DNA of 38,644 nt from the NCBI GenBank assembly GCA_016278515.1, contig JADQBR010000129.1, positions 1-38,644 of the forward strand. Reading direction: 5' to 3'. This document shows, in pieces, positions 33,421 through 38,644 of the stretch; positions within the stretch are counted from its first letter, which is position 1; every line of letters starts with the position of its first letter. A program made the translations under genes and the position numbers. Source of the stretch: Bacillota bacterium (GTDB taxonomy: Bacteria; Bacillota; JADQBR01). Under the pieces are notes generated by a model, which was not told the DNA's origin, did no database searches, and worked only from the letters and a program-made list of their open reading frames with translations.

Positions 33421-33442
33421 TACCTTTATGCGTCTAAAGGTA
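33421..33442. other. Hairpin between csaB and murJ
   Basis: TACCTTTA (33421-33428), loop TGCGTC, TAAAGGTA (33435-33442): a perfect 8-bp inverted repeat directly after csaB. It lacks a T run, so it might slow or process the transcript instead of ending it. Confidence 0.4.
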
Positions 33443-33468
33443 TGGACGTTTCTTGAGAGGTGTCTGAA

Positions 33469-35025
33469 ATGGCTGTTGAGAATACGGAAAAAACAATAGC
33501 TCGGGCCGCAGGTGTAGTGCTGGTGATGAATTTGATTAGTCGGATGCTGGGCTTTGTCCGGGATGCTGCAATTGCAGGCCAATTTGGAGCATCAGCCATA
33601 ACCGATGCCTATTGGGTAGCTTATACAATACCTTTCTTTTTGCAGGCGATTTTCGGCGTCGCTTTTGTCTCGGTAATGGTTCCAATATTTACATCCTATA
33701 TTGAGGCAGATAAGAGGGAGGAAGGCTGGAAAATTGCCAGCGGAATATTTAATCTAACTGCAATAACATTGGTAATCATTACGGTACTGGGCTATTGGGG
33801 TGCTCCTCTGCTTGTGAAATTGACCGCTCCGGGTTTCAGCGAGGAATTAGCGGTATTGACTACTGACTTAACCAGGATCATGTTTCCTTCAATTGTTTTT
33901 ATGGGTCTAGGTATGCTTATTACGGGAATTCTTAATTCTTTTCAAATTTTCGCCTTGCCTGCCTTTGCGCCGGGAACTGCCAATATAATAGTAATCTTAT
34001 CGGTATTATTTTTCGGCGGACTTTTTGGCATTGAGGCTTTAGCTTGGGGCACATTGGTTGGGTTTGTTTTGTTTTTATTGGTTCAAGTTCCGACTTTGTA
34101 CCGTATGCGCTTTAAATATAGTTTTCGTCTTTACCATAAGCATCCGGCGGTGCGCAAATTCTCAACGAGTGTCTGGGCTGTGGTCTTAGGCATGTCCGTT
34201 AACCAAATATATTTAACATTAAATCGAATATTTGCTTCAGGTTTGGAACCGGGGAGTATATCTGCACTGAATTATGCCTACAGGTTAATGAGCCTGCCCC
34301 TAGGAATATTTGCAGCAGCTGTTGCTACAGTGATTTTTCCTGCACTGGCACACCATGCGGCTGCTAAGCAGCAAAGCCAAATGTCTGCAACCTTGATGCG
34401 GGGGCTGCGATTGGTATTGTTTATAACAATACCGGCCGCTGTTGGGATGGCAGTTTTGCAGGTGCCATTGGTAAAGCTGCTTTTTGAAAGAGGTGCCTTT
34501 GCCCCGCAAGATACGTTAATGACGGCGAACTCATTGATGTATTTTGTCATTGGGCTGCCGGCCTTAGGAATTAATCTTGTTGTCACTAGGGCATTTTACG
34601 CTCTGGATGATGTAAAGACCCCGGTGGTGACCGGGCTTATTTCTGTAGTGGTTAATGTCTTGTTTAGTCTGCTATTCTTAGATTTATTAAAGGCCGGAGG
34701 CTTGGCATTAGCGGATACCTTAGCGGCAGCGGTCAATACGGGTCTTATGATGTATTGTTTAGCACGGAAAAACAAACAATTCTCCTTTAAACCCGTATTA
34801 AAACCTTTTCTAAAAATGGTAGCTGCCTCGTTGGTTACGGGGTTGGCGGCTTGGGGTGTTTTTGCCGTAGGCCAGAGTACTTTTTTTGCATCTGGAGTTT
34901 TAAACTACTTTATAAATACAGTCATTGCGGTTGGAGTTGGGGCAATTGCATACGGAATTATGGTCACTTTCTTCCGATTGGAAGAAGCAGGTGAAATACT
35001 AGCCGCTGTTAGAAAGACTAAATGA
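33469..35025 (+). CDS. murJ: Lipid II flippase MurJ (MviN)
   Basis: A 518-residue polytopic membrane protein with about 14 helices. Its start is typical: VVLVMNLISRMLGFVRDAAI, AGQFGASAITDAYWVAYTIP, then FVSVMVPIFTSYIE. Later hallmarks are GLEPGSISALNYAYRLMSLP and FERGAFAPQDTLMTANSLMY. MurJ moves the peptidoglycan precursor lipid II across the membrane. I chose ATG 33469, which follows GAGAGGTG at good distance; GTG 33460 overlaps that site. Whether it serves lipid II or the polymer modified by CsaB cannot be told, since clostridial genomes can hold several MurJ-like flippases, but the context next to csaB suggests a possible role in the latter. Confidence 0.9.
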   Translation: MAVENTEKTIARAAGVVLVMNLISRMLGFVRDAAIAGQFGASAITDAYWVAYTIPFFLQAIFGVAFVSVMVPIFTSYIEADKREEGWKIASGIFNLTAITLVIITVLGYWGAPLLVKLTAPGFSEELAVLTTDLTRIMFPSIVFMGLGMLITGILNSFQIFALPAFAPGTANIIVILSVLFFGGLFGIEALAWGTLVGFVLFLLVQVPTLYRMRFKYSFRLYHKHPAVRKFSTSVWAVVLGMSVNQIYLTLNRIFASGLEPGSISALNYAYRLMSLPLGIFAAAVATVIFPALAHHAAAKQQSQMSATLMRGLRLVLFITIPAAVGMAVLQVPLVKLLFERGAFAPQDTLMTANSLMYFVIGLPALGINLVVTRAFYALDDVKTPVVTGLISVVVNVLFSLLFLDLLKAGGLALADTLAAAVNTGLMMYCLARKNKQFSFKPVLKPFLKMVAASLVTGLAAWGVFAVGQSTFFASGVLNYFINTVIAVGVGAIAYGIMVTFFRLEEAGEILAAVRKTK

Positions 35026-35120
35026 TAAGCTAATTTCGATGGTTTTCTATGCAGGATTTGGGTCTGTGCTGTCGAAATGTTTAGTTGTAATTAGAAAGAA
35101 AAATTGGAGGTATCAGAATA

Positions 35121-35546
35121 ATGTTGGATATTGAGCAAATAAAGGAAATTCTTCCGCATAGATATCCTTTTTTACTAATAGATAGGATACTGGAGATGGA
35201 TGAAGGCAAGCGGGTGGTTGCCTTGAAGAATGTTACCGGTAATGAACCTTTTTTTCAAGGGCATTTCCCTGACTACCCGGTAATGCCAGGCGTCTTAATT
35301 ATGGAGGCCATGGCTCAGGCCGGAGCGGTAGCTATGCTGAGTATGCCCCAGTACCAAGGGAAATTAGCATTTTTTACGGGGATTGACAAAGCGAAGTTTC
35401 GCAAGCAGGTGGTGCCGGGAGATCAATTGCGTATAGAGGTTGAAATAACCGCATTACGCGGGGTTTTTGGTAAAGGGCAGGCCCGTGCTTTAGTAGGCGA
35501 TGAATTAGCAGCGGAAGCCGAAATTAAATTTGCTATTCAAGAGTAA
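35121..35546 (+). CDS. fabZ: 3-hydroxyacyl-ACP dehydratase FabZ
   Basis: A 141-residue hot-dog-fold enzyme. The start [20 protein letters not shown] is characteristic, and the catalytic histidine H48 ([12 protein letters not shown]) and glutamate E62 (IMEAMAQAG) are present. FabZ dehydrates 3-hydroxyacyl-ACP in fatty acid elongation. ATG follows TTGGAGG at ideal distance. It is separated from the other fatty-acid genes, as often seen in Clostridia, and lies between murJ and a TagO-like gene, suggesting co-expression with envelope synthesis. Confidence 0.95.
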   Translation: MLDIEQIKEILPHRYPFLLIDRILEMDEGKRVVALKNVTGNEPFFQGHFPDYPVMPGVLIMEAMAQAGAVAMLSMPQYQGKLAFFTGIDKAKFRKQVVPGDQLRIEVEITALRGVFGKGQARALVGDELAAEAEIKFAIQE

Positions 35547-35632
35547 AAAAATGCCTTATAATTAAGGCTTGTAAAATGGAGAAGCGGGCGATACAATGTT
35601 ATTAGTATGTCCGACTTGGGAGAGGAAAAGCT

Positions 35633-36715
35633 ATGAATTCACCATTAATCTTGCTAGGAATACCCTTTGCATTTATTATTTCATTTATTATAACGCCTCT
35701 ACTGAAAAAGAATGCCGAAAAACTAGGCGCCATAGATGTTCCTGACGCTAGAAAGGTTCACCAACGGGTTATGCCTCGAATAGGTGGGTTGGCTATCTAT
35801 TTAGGTTTCTTAATTTCGGTGTTGATAATTTTCCCCATAACCAACGAGTTGTTAGGCTTGTTGGTAGGCAGCACAATTATTATGTTATTTGGTATTGCCG
35901 ATGATATTCGGGGTGTTTCTCCAAAGGTTAAATTATTGGGGCAGATTATCGCAGCTGGTATAGTGGTTATGTCTGGTATCAGTGTGGAGTTTATCACCAA
36001 CCCTTTTGCAAATATTGTGGGTGGGGGAGCAATGTTTCCCCTGGGCGTTTTTGCCATACCCGTTACTATATTTTGGATTGTTGGTGTAACTAACGCCATA
36101 AACTTAATAGATGGATTGGATGGTTTAGCTGCAGGGACATCTGCTATTGCTGCGGTTACCATGGCTGTAATAGCGGTGTTGGAAGGACATGTAATGGTGG
36201 CCGTCATGGCGGCGATATTAGCAGCAAGTATTTTCGGGTTTTTAAAGTATAACTTTCATCCGGCGGAAATTTTTATGGGCGACAGCGGGTCCTTGTTTTT
36301 AGGGTTTAGCCTTTCAACATTGGCTATTATGGGCTTGACAAAAAGTGCAACTGTAATATCCGTCTTTGTACCCATCTTAATTTTAGGAATACCGATTTTT
36401 GATACGTTTTTCGCGGTAGCGAGAAGATACCTGCAAGGTAAGCCAATTTTTCAGGCTGATAAAGGACACCTTCACCATCGGTTGTTGGATATGGGACTAA
36501 GCCATAAGCAAACGGTGATAGCTATTTATCTAGTCAACTTTACATTGGGCGGTAGTGCGGTATTGCTGACCAGGTTAACTTCAGAGCAGAGTCTGTGGAT
36601 ATTGCTGGCCGTAACGGTATTAGGGTTGCTGGGAGCTAATGCTCTTGGCGTTACCGGCGATAAATCAGTTGAACAAAGCAACTTGCAGAATAATACTAAT
36701 AAATTATCTAATTAA
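35633..36715 (+). CDS. Undecaprenyl-phosphate sugar-1-phosphate transferase (TagO/WecA-like)
   Basis: A 360-residue membrane enzyme of the MraY/WecA superfamily with about 11 helices. Motifs in order: KVHQRVMPRIGGLAIYLGF, the aspartate pair in GIADDIRGVSPKVKL, NAINLIDGLDGLAAG, FMGDSGSLFLGF, and DKGHLHHRLLDMGLSH (the HHR-type loop). It transfers a sugar-1-phosphate, usually GlcNAc, to undecaprenyl phosphate, the first step in teichoic acid or other wall polymer synthesis. Such a polymer could be the substrate of CsaB. ATG follows GGGAGAGGAAAAGCT. It is followed after 14 bp by an SH3 protein gene, so they probably form an operon. Confidence 0.9.
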   Translation: MNSPLILLGIPFAFIISFIITPLLKKNAEKLGAIDVPDARKVHQRVMPRIGGLAIYLGFLISVLIIFPITNELLGLLVGSTIIMLFGIADDIRGVSPKVKLLGQIIAAGIVVMSGISVEFITNPFANIVGGGAMFPLGVFAIPVTIFWIVGVTNAINLIDGLDGLAAGTSAIAAVTMAVIAVLEGHVMVAVMAAILAASIFGFLKYNFHPAEIFMGDSGSLFLGFSLSTLAIMGLTKSATVISVFVPILILGIPIFDTFFAVARRYLQGKPIFQADKGHLHHRLLDMGLSHKQTVIAIYLVNFTLGGSAVLLTRLTSEQSLWILLAVTVLGLLGANALGVTGDKSVEQSNLQNNTNKLSN

Positions 36716-36729
36716 TCTTTGGAGGCATT

Positions 36730-37203
36730 ATGATAAAAACCATCAAACGGTTGTTATTTATCTCTACACTATTGCTTTTATTAGGATTTACGCTAGGCAC
36801 AGCGGTTGAAGCAGGTTCAGGCGATGGGCCTGGTTCTGCGTCAGACCCATTGGCATCCCAAGGGTACGTACACCAAGCAGTAAACGAACGACTGGGAGAT
36901 CTACAACAGCAGGCGGCGGATCTTCAGCAGCGTGTCAGCCAATTAAGTCGTACAGTAGCTTCTTTGGAGCAAAGGGTAAGTACTAATGAAAATAATAGAG
37001 AGAACGTGGTTCCCAAAGGCCTCTATTTATTAGATGAAGCAGTATCTGTATATTATGAACCTAGCACAAATGCGGATGTGTTATGCGAACTTCAACCGAA
37101 AGATAGTTTTGAGGTAATTAAATTGGTTGAAAGTTGGTACCATATCAAACTGGCTGACGGAAGCCAAGGTTGGATTAAAGCTGAATACGTAAAGACTAAA
37201 TAG
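36730..37203 (+). CDS. Secreted coiled-coil protein with an SH3-type domain
   Basis: A 157-residue exported protein: signal peptide (residues 1-28), a short Gly/Ser/Pro stretch, a glutamine-rich heptad region at about 50-88 (LQQQAADLQQRVSQLSRTVA), then a bacterial SH3 domain at about 95-157 (LDEAVSVYYEPSTNADVLCE ... SWYHIKLADGSQGWIKAEYV). Bacterial SH3 domains bind peptidoglycan or related wall material, so a wall-tethered dimer is a reasonable inference. ATG follows TTTGGAGG. It ends in a terminator hairpin. Confidence 0.85.
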   Translation: MIKTIKRLLFISTLLLLLGFTLGTAVEAGSGDGPGSASDPLASQGYVHQAVNERLGDLQQQAADLQQRVSQLSRTVASLEQRVSTNENNRENVVPKGLYLLDEAVSVYYEPSTNADVLCELQPKDSFEVIKLVESWYHIKLADGSQGWIKAEYVKTK

Positions 37204-37225
37204 GCATCCTGTTAGGATGCCTTTA
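37202..37225 (+). terminator. Terminator-like hairpin
   Basis: AGGCATCCT (37202-37210) and AGGATGCCT (37214-37222) form a 9-bp stem, followed by only a short TT. Confidence 0.6.
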
Positions 37226-37243
37226 GTAAATTTCATATTAATC

Positions 37244-37316
37244 GGGGACATTCCTATCCCCAAGGAAAAACCCGAGCTTCAGCAGATGTGTCCCCTTTCC
37301 TTAACTGAATCCGGGT
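37244..37316 (+). other. Possible pseudoknotted RNA or REP-type element
   Basis: GGGGACA (37244-37250) is complementary to TGTCCCC (37289-37295), and AAGGAAA (37262-37268) to TTTCCTT (37296-37302). These two helices are interleaved (a, b, a', b'). ACCCG/CGGGT and TTCAG/CTGAA can form a third helix that encloses the second strands. GGGGACATTCC also resembles REP-type mobile palindromes, so a dead repeat is possible. Confidence 0.35.
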
Positions 37317-37367
37317 GTTAGTGTAGTTAGCTATTGTTAAAATTCTATTAAGTAAGGAGAAGCTATC

Positions 37368-37400
37368 ATGCTAACTAAATATGTTTTCAAGAAAAGATAG
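37368..37400 (+). CDS. Ten-codon ORF ending in a terminator (possible leader peptide)
   Basis: ATG 37368 follows AAGGAG (37354-37359) after 8 bp and codes for MLTKYVFKKR. Its stop codon lies in the first arm of the terminator hairpin at 37395-37418. Such an arrangement is seen in leader peptides that control read-through into downstream genes, here the two genes at 37474-38302. It could equally be a chance frame or a micropeptide gene with its own terminator. Confidence 0.35.
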   Translation: MLTKYVFKKR

Positions 37401-37424
37401 AGCGAATAAGCTCTATCTTTTTTC
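37395..37424 (+). terminator. Intrinsic terminator or attenuator
   Basis: AGATAGAGC (37395-37403), loop GAATAA, GCTCTATCT (37410-37418), then TTTTT. It starts within the ten-codon ORF. Confidence 0.85.
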
Positions 37425-37473
37425 ATGTTTTTTCTTTAGTAGGACATAATAAAGGACCGAGGGGGCGGTAAAT

Positions 37474-37569
37474 TTGCAAGAGCTATTAATTGAAATTTTG
37501 GTCACTTTTCTATTTATTTTTTTTGGTGTAGCTTTGCTTTATTATTTGTCCAAAAAGGAAAAGGTATAG
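37474..37569 (+). CDS. Thirty-one-residue single-helix membrane peptide
   Basis: TTG 37474 follows GAGGGGGCGG (37459-37468) and encodes 31 residues: a short acidic start (MQELLIEIL), one strongly hydrophobic helix (VTFLFIFFGVALLYYL) and a basic end (SKKEKV). The shape is that of a single-pass membrane peptide. It ends 10 bp before the DUF421 gene, so they share a transcript and it may be a partner of that protein. No family is recognised. Confidence 0.5.
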   Translation: MQELLIEILVTFLFIFFGVALLYYLSKKEKV

Positions 37570-37579
37570 GGGTGTTTTA

Positions 37580-38302
37580 ATGAGTTTAGTTGAAATAGCA
37601 GTTCAAACGTTTTTGGCTTTTTTCTCTATATTCATTTATGCAAGGTTGCTGGGCAGACAGCAGGTTAGTCAACTGACATTTTTTGAATATGTGACCGGTA
37701 TTACTTTCGGGAGTATTGCGGCAACCATCGCAACCGACGTTAACCAGAGAACCCTGACACATTTTATCGGATTAACTTTGTTTGCCGCGTTAACCTATTT
37801 GATGCAGATAATATCTTTACAAAGTCGTCCTGCCCGGAAGGTAATTGAGGGCGAACCTGTAGTTATGATTAAGAATGGCCAAATATTAGAAAAAAATATG
37901 GGCACCACCCATTACAACCTGGATGAATTAAGAATGCAGCTGCGTTCAAAGGGTTACTTTAATATTGGCGATGTTGAGTATGCGGTGATGGAACCTAATG
38001 GACAATTAAGCGTTTTGGTAAAATCCCAAAAAAGACCTGTTACACCTGAGGATCTGCAAGTAGATACCGATTTCGAAGGATTAGAGACGGAATTAATTAT
38101 GGATGGAGAGATTATCTTTCAAAACTTAAACCAATTAAATTTGGATCTACCATGGTTGAAAAAGCAGTTGGAGCAAAAAAACGTCACTGATTTAAACCAA
38201 GTAGTATTTGCAGGATTGGATAGCCAAGGCAATTTCTACCTTGATACTAGAAATGATAATCAGGTAGGTAAGGCAGATATAAGTGATAAACCTCCCGATT
38301 AA
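37580..38302 (+). CDS. DUF421 (YetF-like) membrane protein
   Basis: A 240-residue protein with three N-terminal helices (residues 5-20, 35-50 and 60-80), then a cytoplasmic mixed alpha/beta region of the DUF421 family. Characteristic segments are ARLLGRQQVSQLTFFEYVTG, GSIAATIATD and VIEGEPVVMIKNGQILEKNM, followed by LDELRMQLRSKGYFNIGDVE. Family members are linked to envelope stress and spore biology in Bacillus and Clostridia but the biochemical role is not known. The start ATG follows TAGGGGTG. The stop codon lies within a terminator palindrome. Confidence 0.87.
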   Translation: MSLVEIAVQTFLAFFSIFIYARLLGRQQVSQLTFFEYVTGITFGSIAATIATDVNQRTLTHFIGLTLFAALTYLMQIISLQSRPARKVIEGEPVVMIKNGQILEKNMGTTHYNLDELRMQLRSKGYFNIGDVEYAVMEPNGQLSVLVKSQKRPVTPEDLQVDTDFEGLETELIMDGEIIFQNLNQLNLDLPWLKKQLEQKNVTDLNQVVFAGLDSQGNFYLDTRNDNQVGKADISDKPPD

Positions 38303-38313
38303 TCGGGAGGTTT
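38288..38313 (+). terminator. Terminator-like palindrome after DUF421
   Basis: AAACCTCCCGATT and AATCGGGAGGTTT are 13-bp perfect inverse arms (38288-38313); the central bases form the loop. Only a short T stretch follows. Confidence 0.75.
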
Positions 38314-38340
38314 GTCGTTTATAAAGTCTGGTGGAGGACA

Positions 38341-38412
38341 ATGCGTAAGCTTGAGTTAGTGTATGGTTTGTCTCTCATGCACACAGTGCATAAGAAAAAC
38401 TACGGCTTTTAG
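38341..38412 (+). CDS. Repeat-encoded 23-residue peptide, unit 1
   Basis: ATG 38341 opens 23 codons (starts MRKLELVYG, ends HKKNYGF) with a stop at 38410-38412. GGAGG at 38333-38337 could be a ribosome binding site, but only three bases separate it from the ATG, closer than ideal. The peptide is basic, with a central SLMHTVH, and shows no signal or membrane helix. No known family. It may be a real micropeptide or a chance frame in a structural repeat. Confidence 0.35.
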   Translation: MRKLELVYGLSLMHTVHKKNYGF

Positions 38413-38418
38413 AGGACA

Positions 38419-38490
38419 ATGCGTAAGCTCGAGTTAGTGCATTGTTTGTCTCTCATGCACACAGTGCATAAGAAAGACTACGGCTTTTAG
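38419..38490 (+). CDS. Repeat-encoded 23-residue peptide, unit 2
   Basis: Same frame as unit 1. Differences: YG becomes HC at residues 8-9 and N becomes D at residue 20. The stop of unit 1 overlaps the AGAGG that precedes this ATG, so the units could be translated by re-initiation. Confidence 0.33.
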   Translation: MRKLELVHCLSLMHTVHKKDYGF

Positions 38491-38496
38491 AGGACA

Positions 38497-38568
38497 ATGC
38501 GTAAGCTCGAGTTAGTGTATGGTTTATCTCTCATGCACACAGTGCATAAGAAAAACTACGGCTTTTAG
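38497..38568 (+). CDS. Repeat-encoded 23-residue peptide, unit 3
   Basis: Predicted protein identical to unit 1, although the DNA differs at two silent positions (CTT/CTC and TTG/TTA). Confidence 0.35.
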   Translation: MRKLELVYGLSLMHTVHKKNYGF

Positions 38569-38574
38569 AGGACA

Positions 38575-38644
38575 ATGCGTAAGCTCGAGTTAACTCATGG
38601 TTTGTCTCTCATGCACACAGTGCATAAGAAAAACTACGGCTTTT
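38575..38644 (+). CDS. Repeat-encoded 23-residue peptide, unit 4 (cut by the window end)
   Basis: Same frame; residues 7-8 are TH instead of VY. All 23 codons are within the window and the first base of the stop codon is the last base shown. Confidence 0.33.
   Translation, partial: MRKLELTHGLSLMHTVHKKNYGF

Larger units (their letters stand above)
38335..38644 (+). repeat. 78-bp tandem repeat array, at least four units, running off the window
   Basis: Units start at 38335, 38413, 38491 and 38569, each exactly 78 bp. The last is cut by the window end after 76 bp. Each pair of units differs at only a few bases. Every unit contains a 23-codon frame and the palindrome ATGCAC-ACA-GTGCAT (38377-38391, 38455-38469, 38533-38547, 38611-38625), identical in all four. 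Other possible pairings (for example CAATGC/GCATTG in unit 2) are less conserved. There are no unique spacers, so it is not a CRISPR array. It lies just after the DUF421 terminator. Confidence 0.95.

Noticed and set aside
38335-38644. CRISPR array
   Set aside because: The units are contiguous 78-bp tandem copies without unique spacers, and no cas gene is visible.

Overview
The window looks like the chromosome of a low-to-moderate GC, Gram-positive member of the Clostridia, probably Peptococcaceae-like. The evidence is three S-layer-homology (SLH) proteins close to csaB, copper-amine-oxidase-N wall domains, a DUF5693-csaB pair, murJ, fabZ and a TagO/WecA-type transferase, with Gram-positive ribosome binding sites and many GTG/TTG starts. 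No lipopolysaccharide gene is visible. The species cannot be named from the sequence alone.

Region 1 (1-8044) is an accessory island. It holds six toxin-antitoxin type modules in about 7.5 kb: a VapBC-like pair, a MNT/HEPN pair whose HEPN gene is truncated, an apparently intact HEPN/MNT pair, and three MazEF-type pairs. Between them lie an ImmA-like remnant, an Abi_2/citrate-synthase chimera, two RAYT transposase stubs, many short GGGGACGGTTC-type repeats, a 150-bp duplication that copies the 3' end of one mazF, and a possible structured RNA. The four plus-strand TA operons with a recognisable promoter all use TATACT as -10 box.

Region 2 (8045-15380) carries a membrane-anchored polysaccharide deacetylase overlapping a GNAT acetyltransferase, an MscS-type channel, a DUF2062 membrane protein, an S41 (CtpA-like) protease and a secreted beta-propeller protein. 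The last two both end in copper-amine-oxidase-N domains.

Region 3 (15405-21560) is a self-contained efflux operon: a consensus promoter with a palindromic operator at the start site, a lipoprotein adaptor, an RND pump, a short TolC-like protein and a TetR repressor, closed by a strong terminator.

Region 4 (21649-30285) is a cell-surface block: two SLH proteins with five roughly 70-residue beta-rich repeats each, an SLH-subtilisin carrying one related module, and an M1-like metallopeptidase. Region 5 (30416-37222) covers envelope synthesis: DUF5693, CsaB (pyruvylation of the wall polymer that SLH domains bind), MurJ, FabZ, a TagO/WecA-like transferase and a secreted SH3 protein. CsaB in region 5 would make the anchor for the SLH proteins of region 4.

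Region 6 (37244-38644) holds a possible pseudoknotted element, a 10-codon ORF running into a terminator, a 31-residue membrane peptide next to a DUF421 protein, and finally at least four tandem copies of an exact 78-bp unit running off the end of the window. Each copy contains the same 23-codon reading frame and a perfectly conserved 15-bp palindrome. This array is the best candidate for something undescribed.
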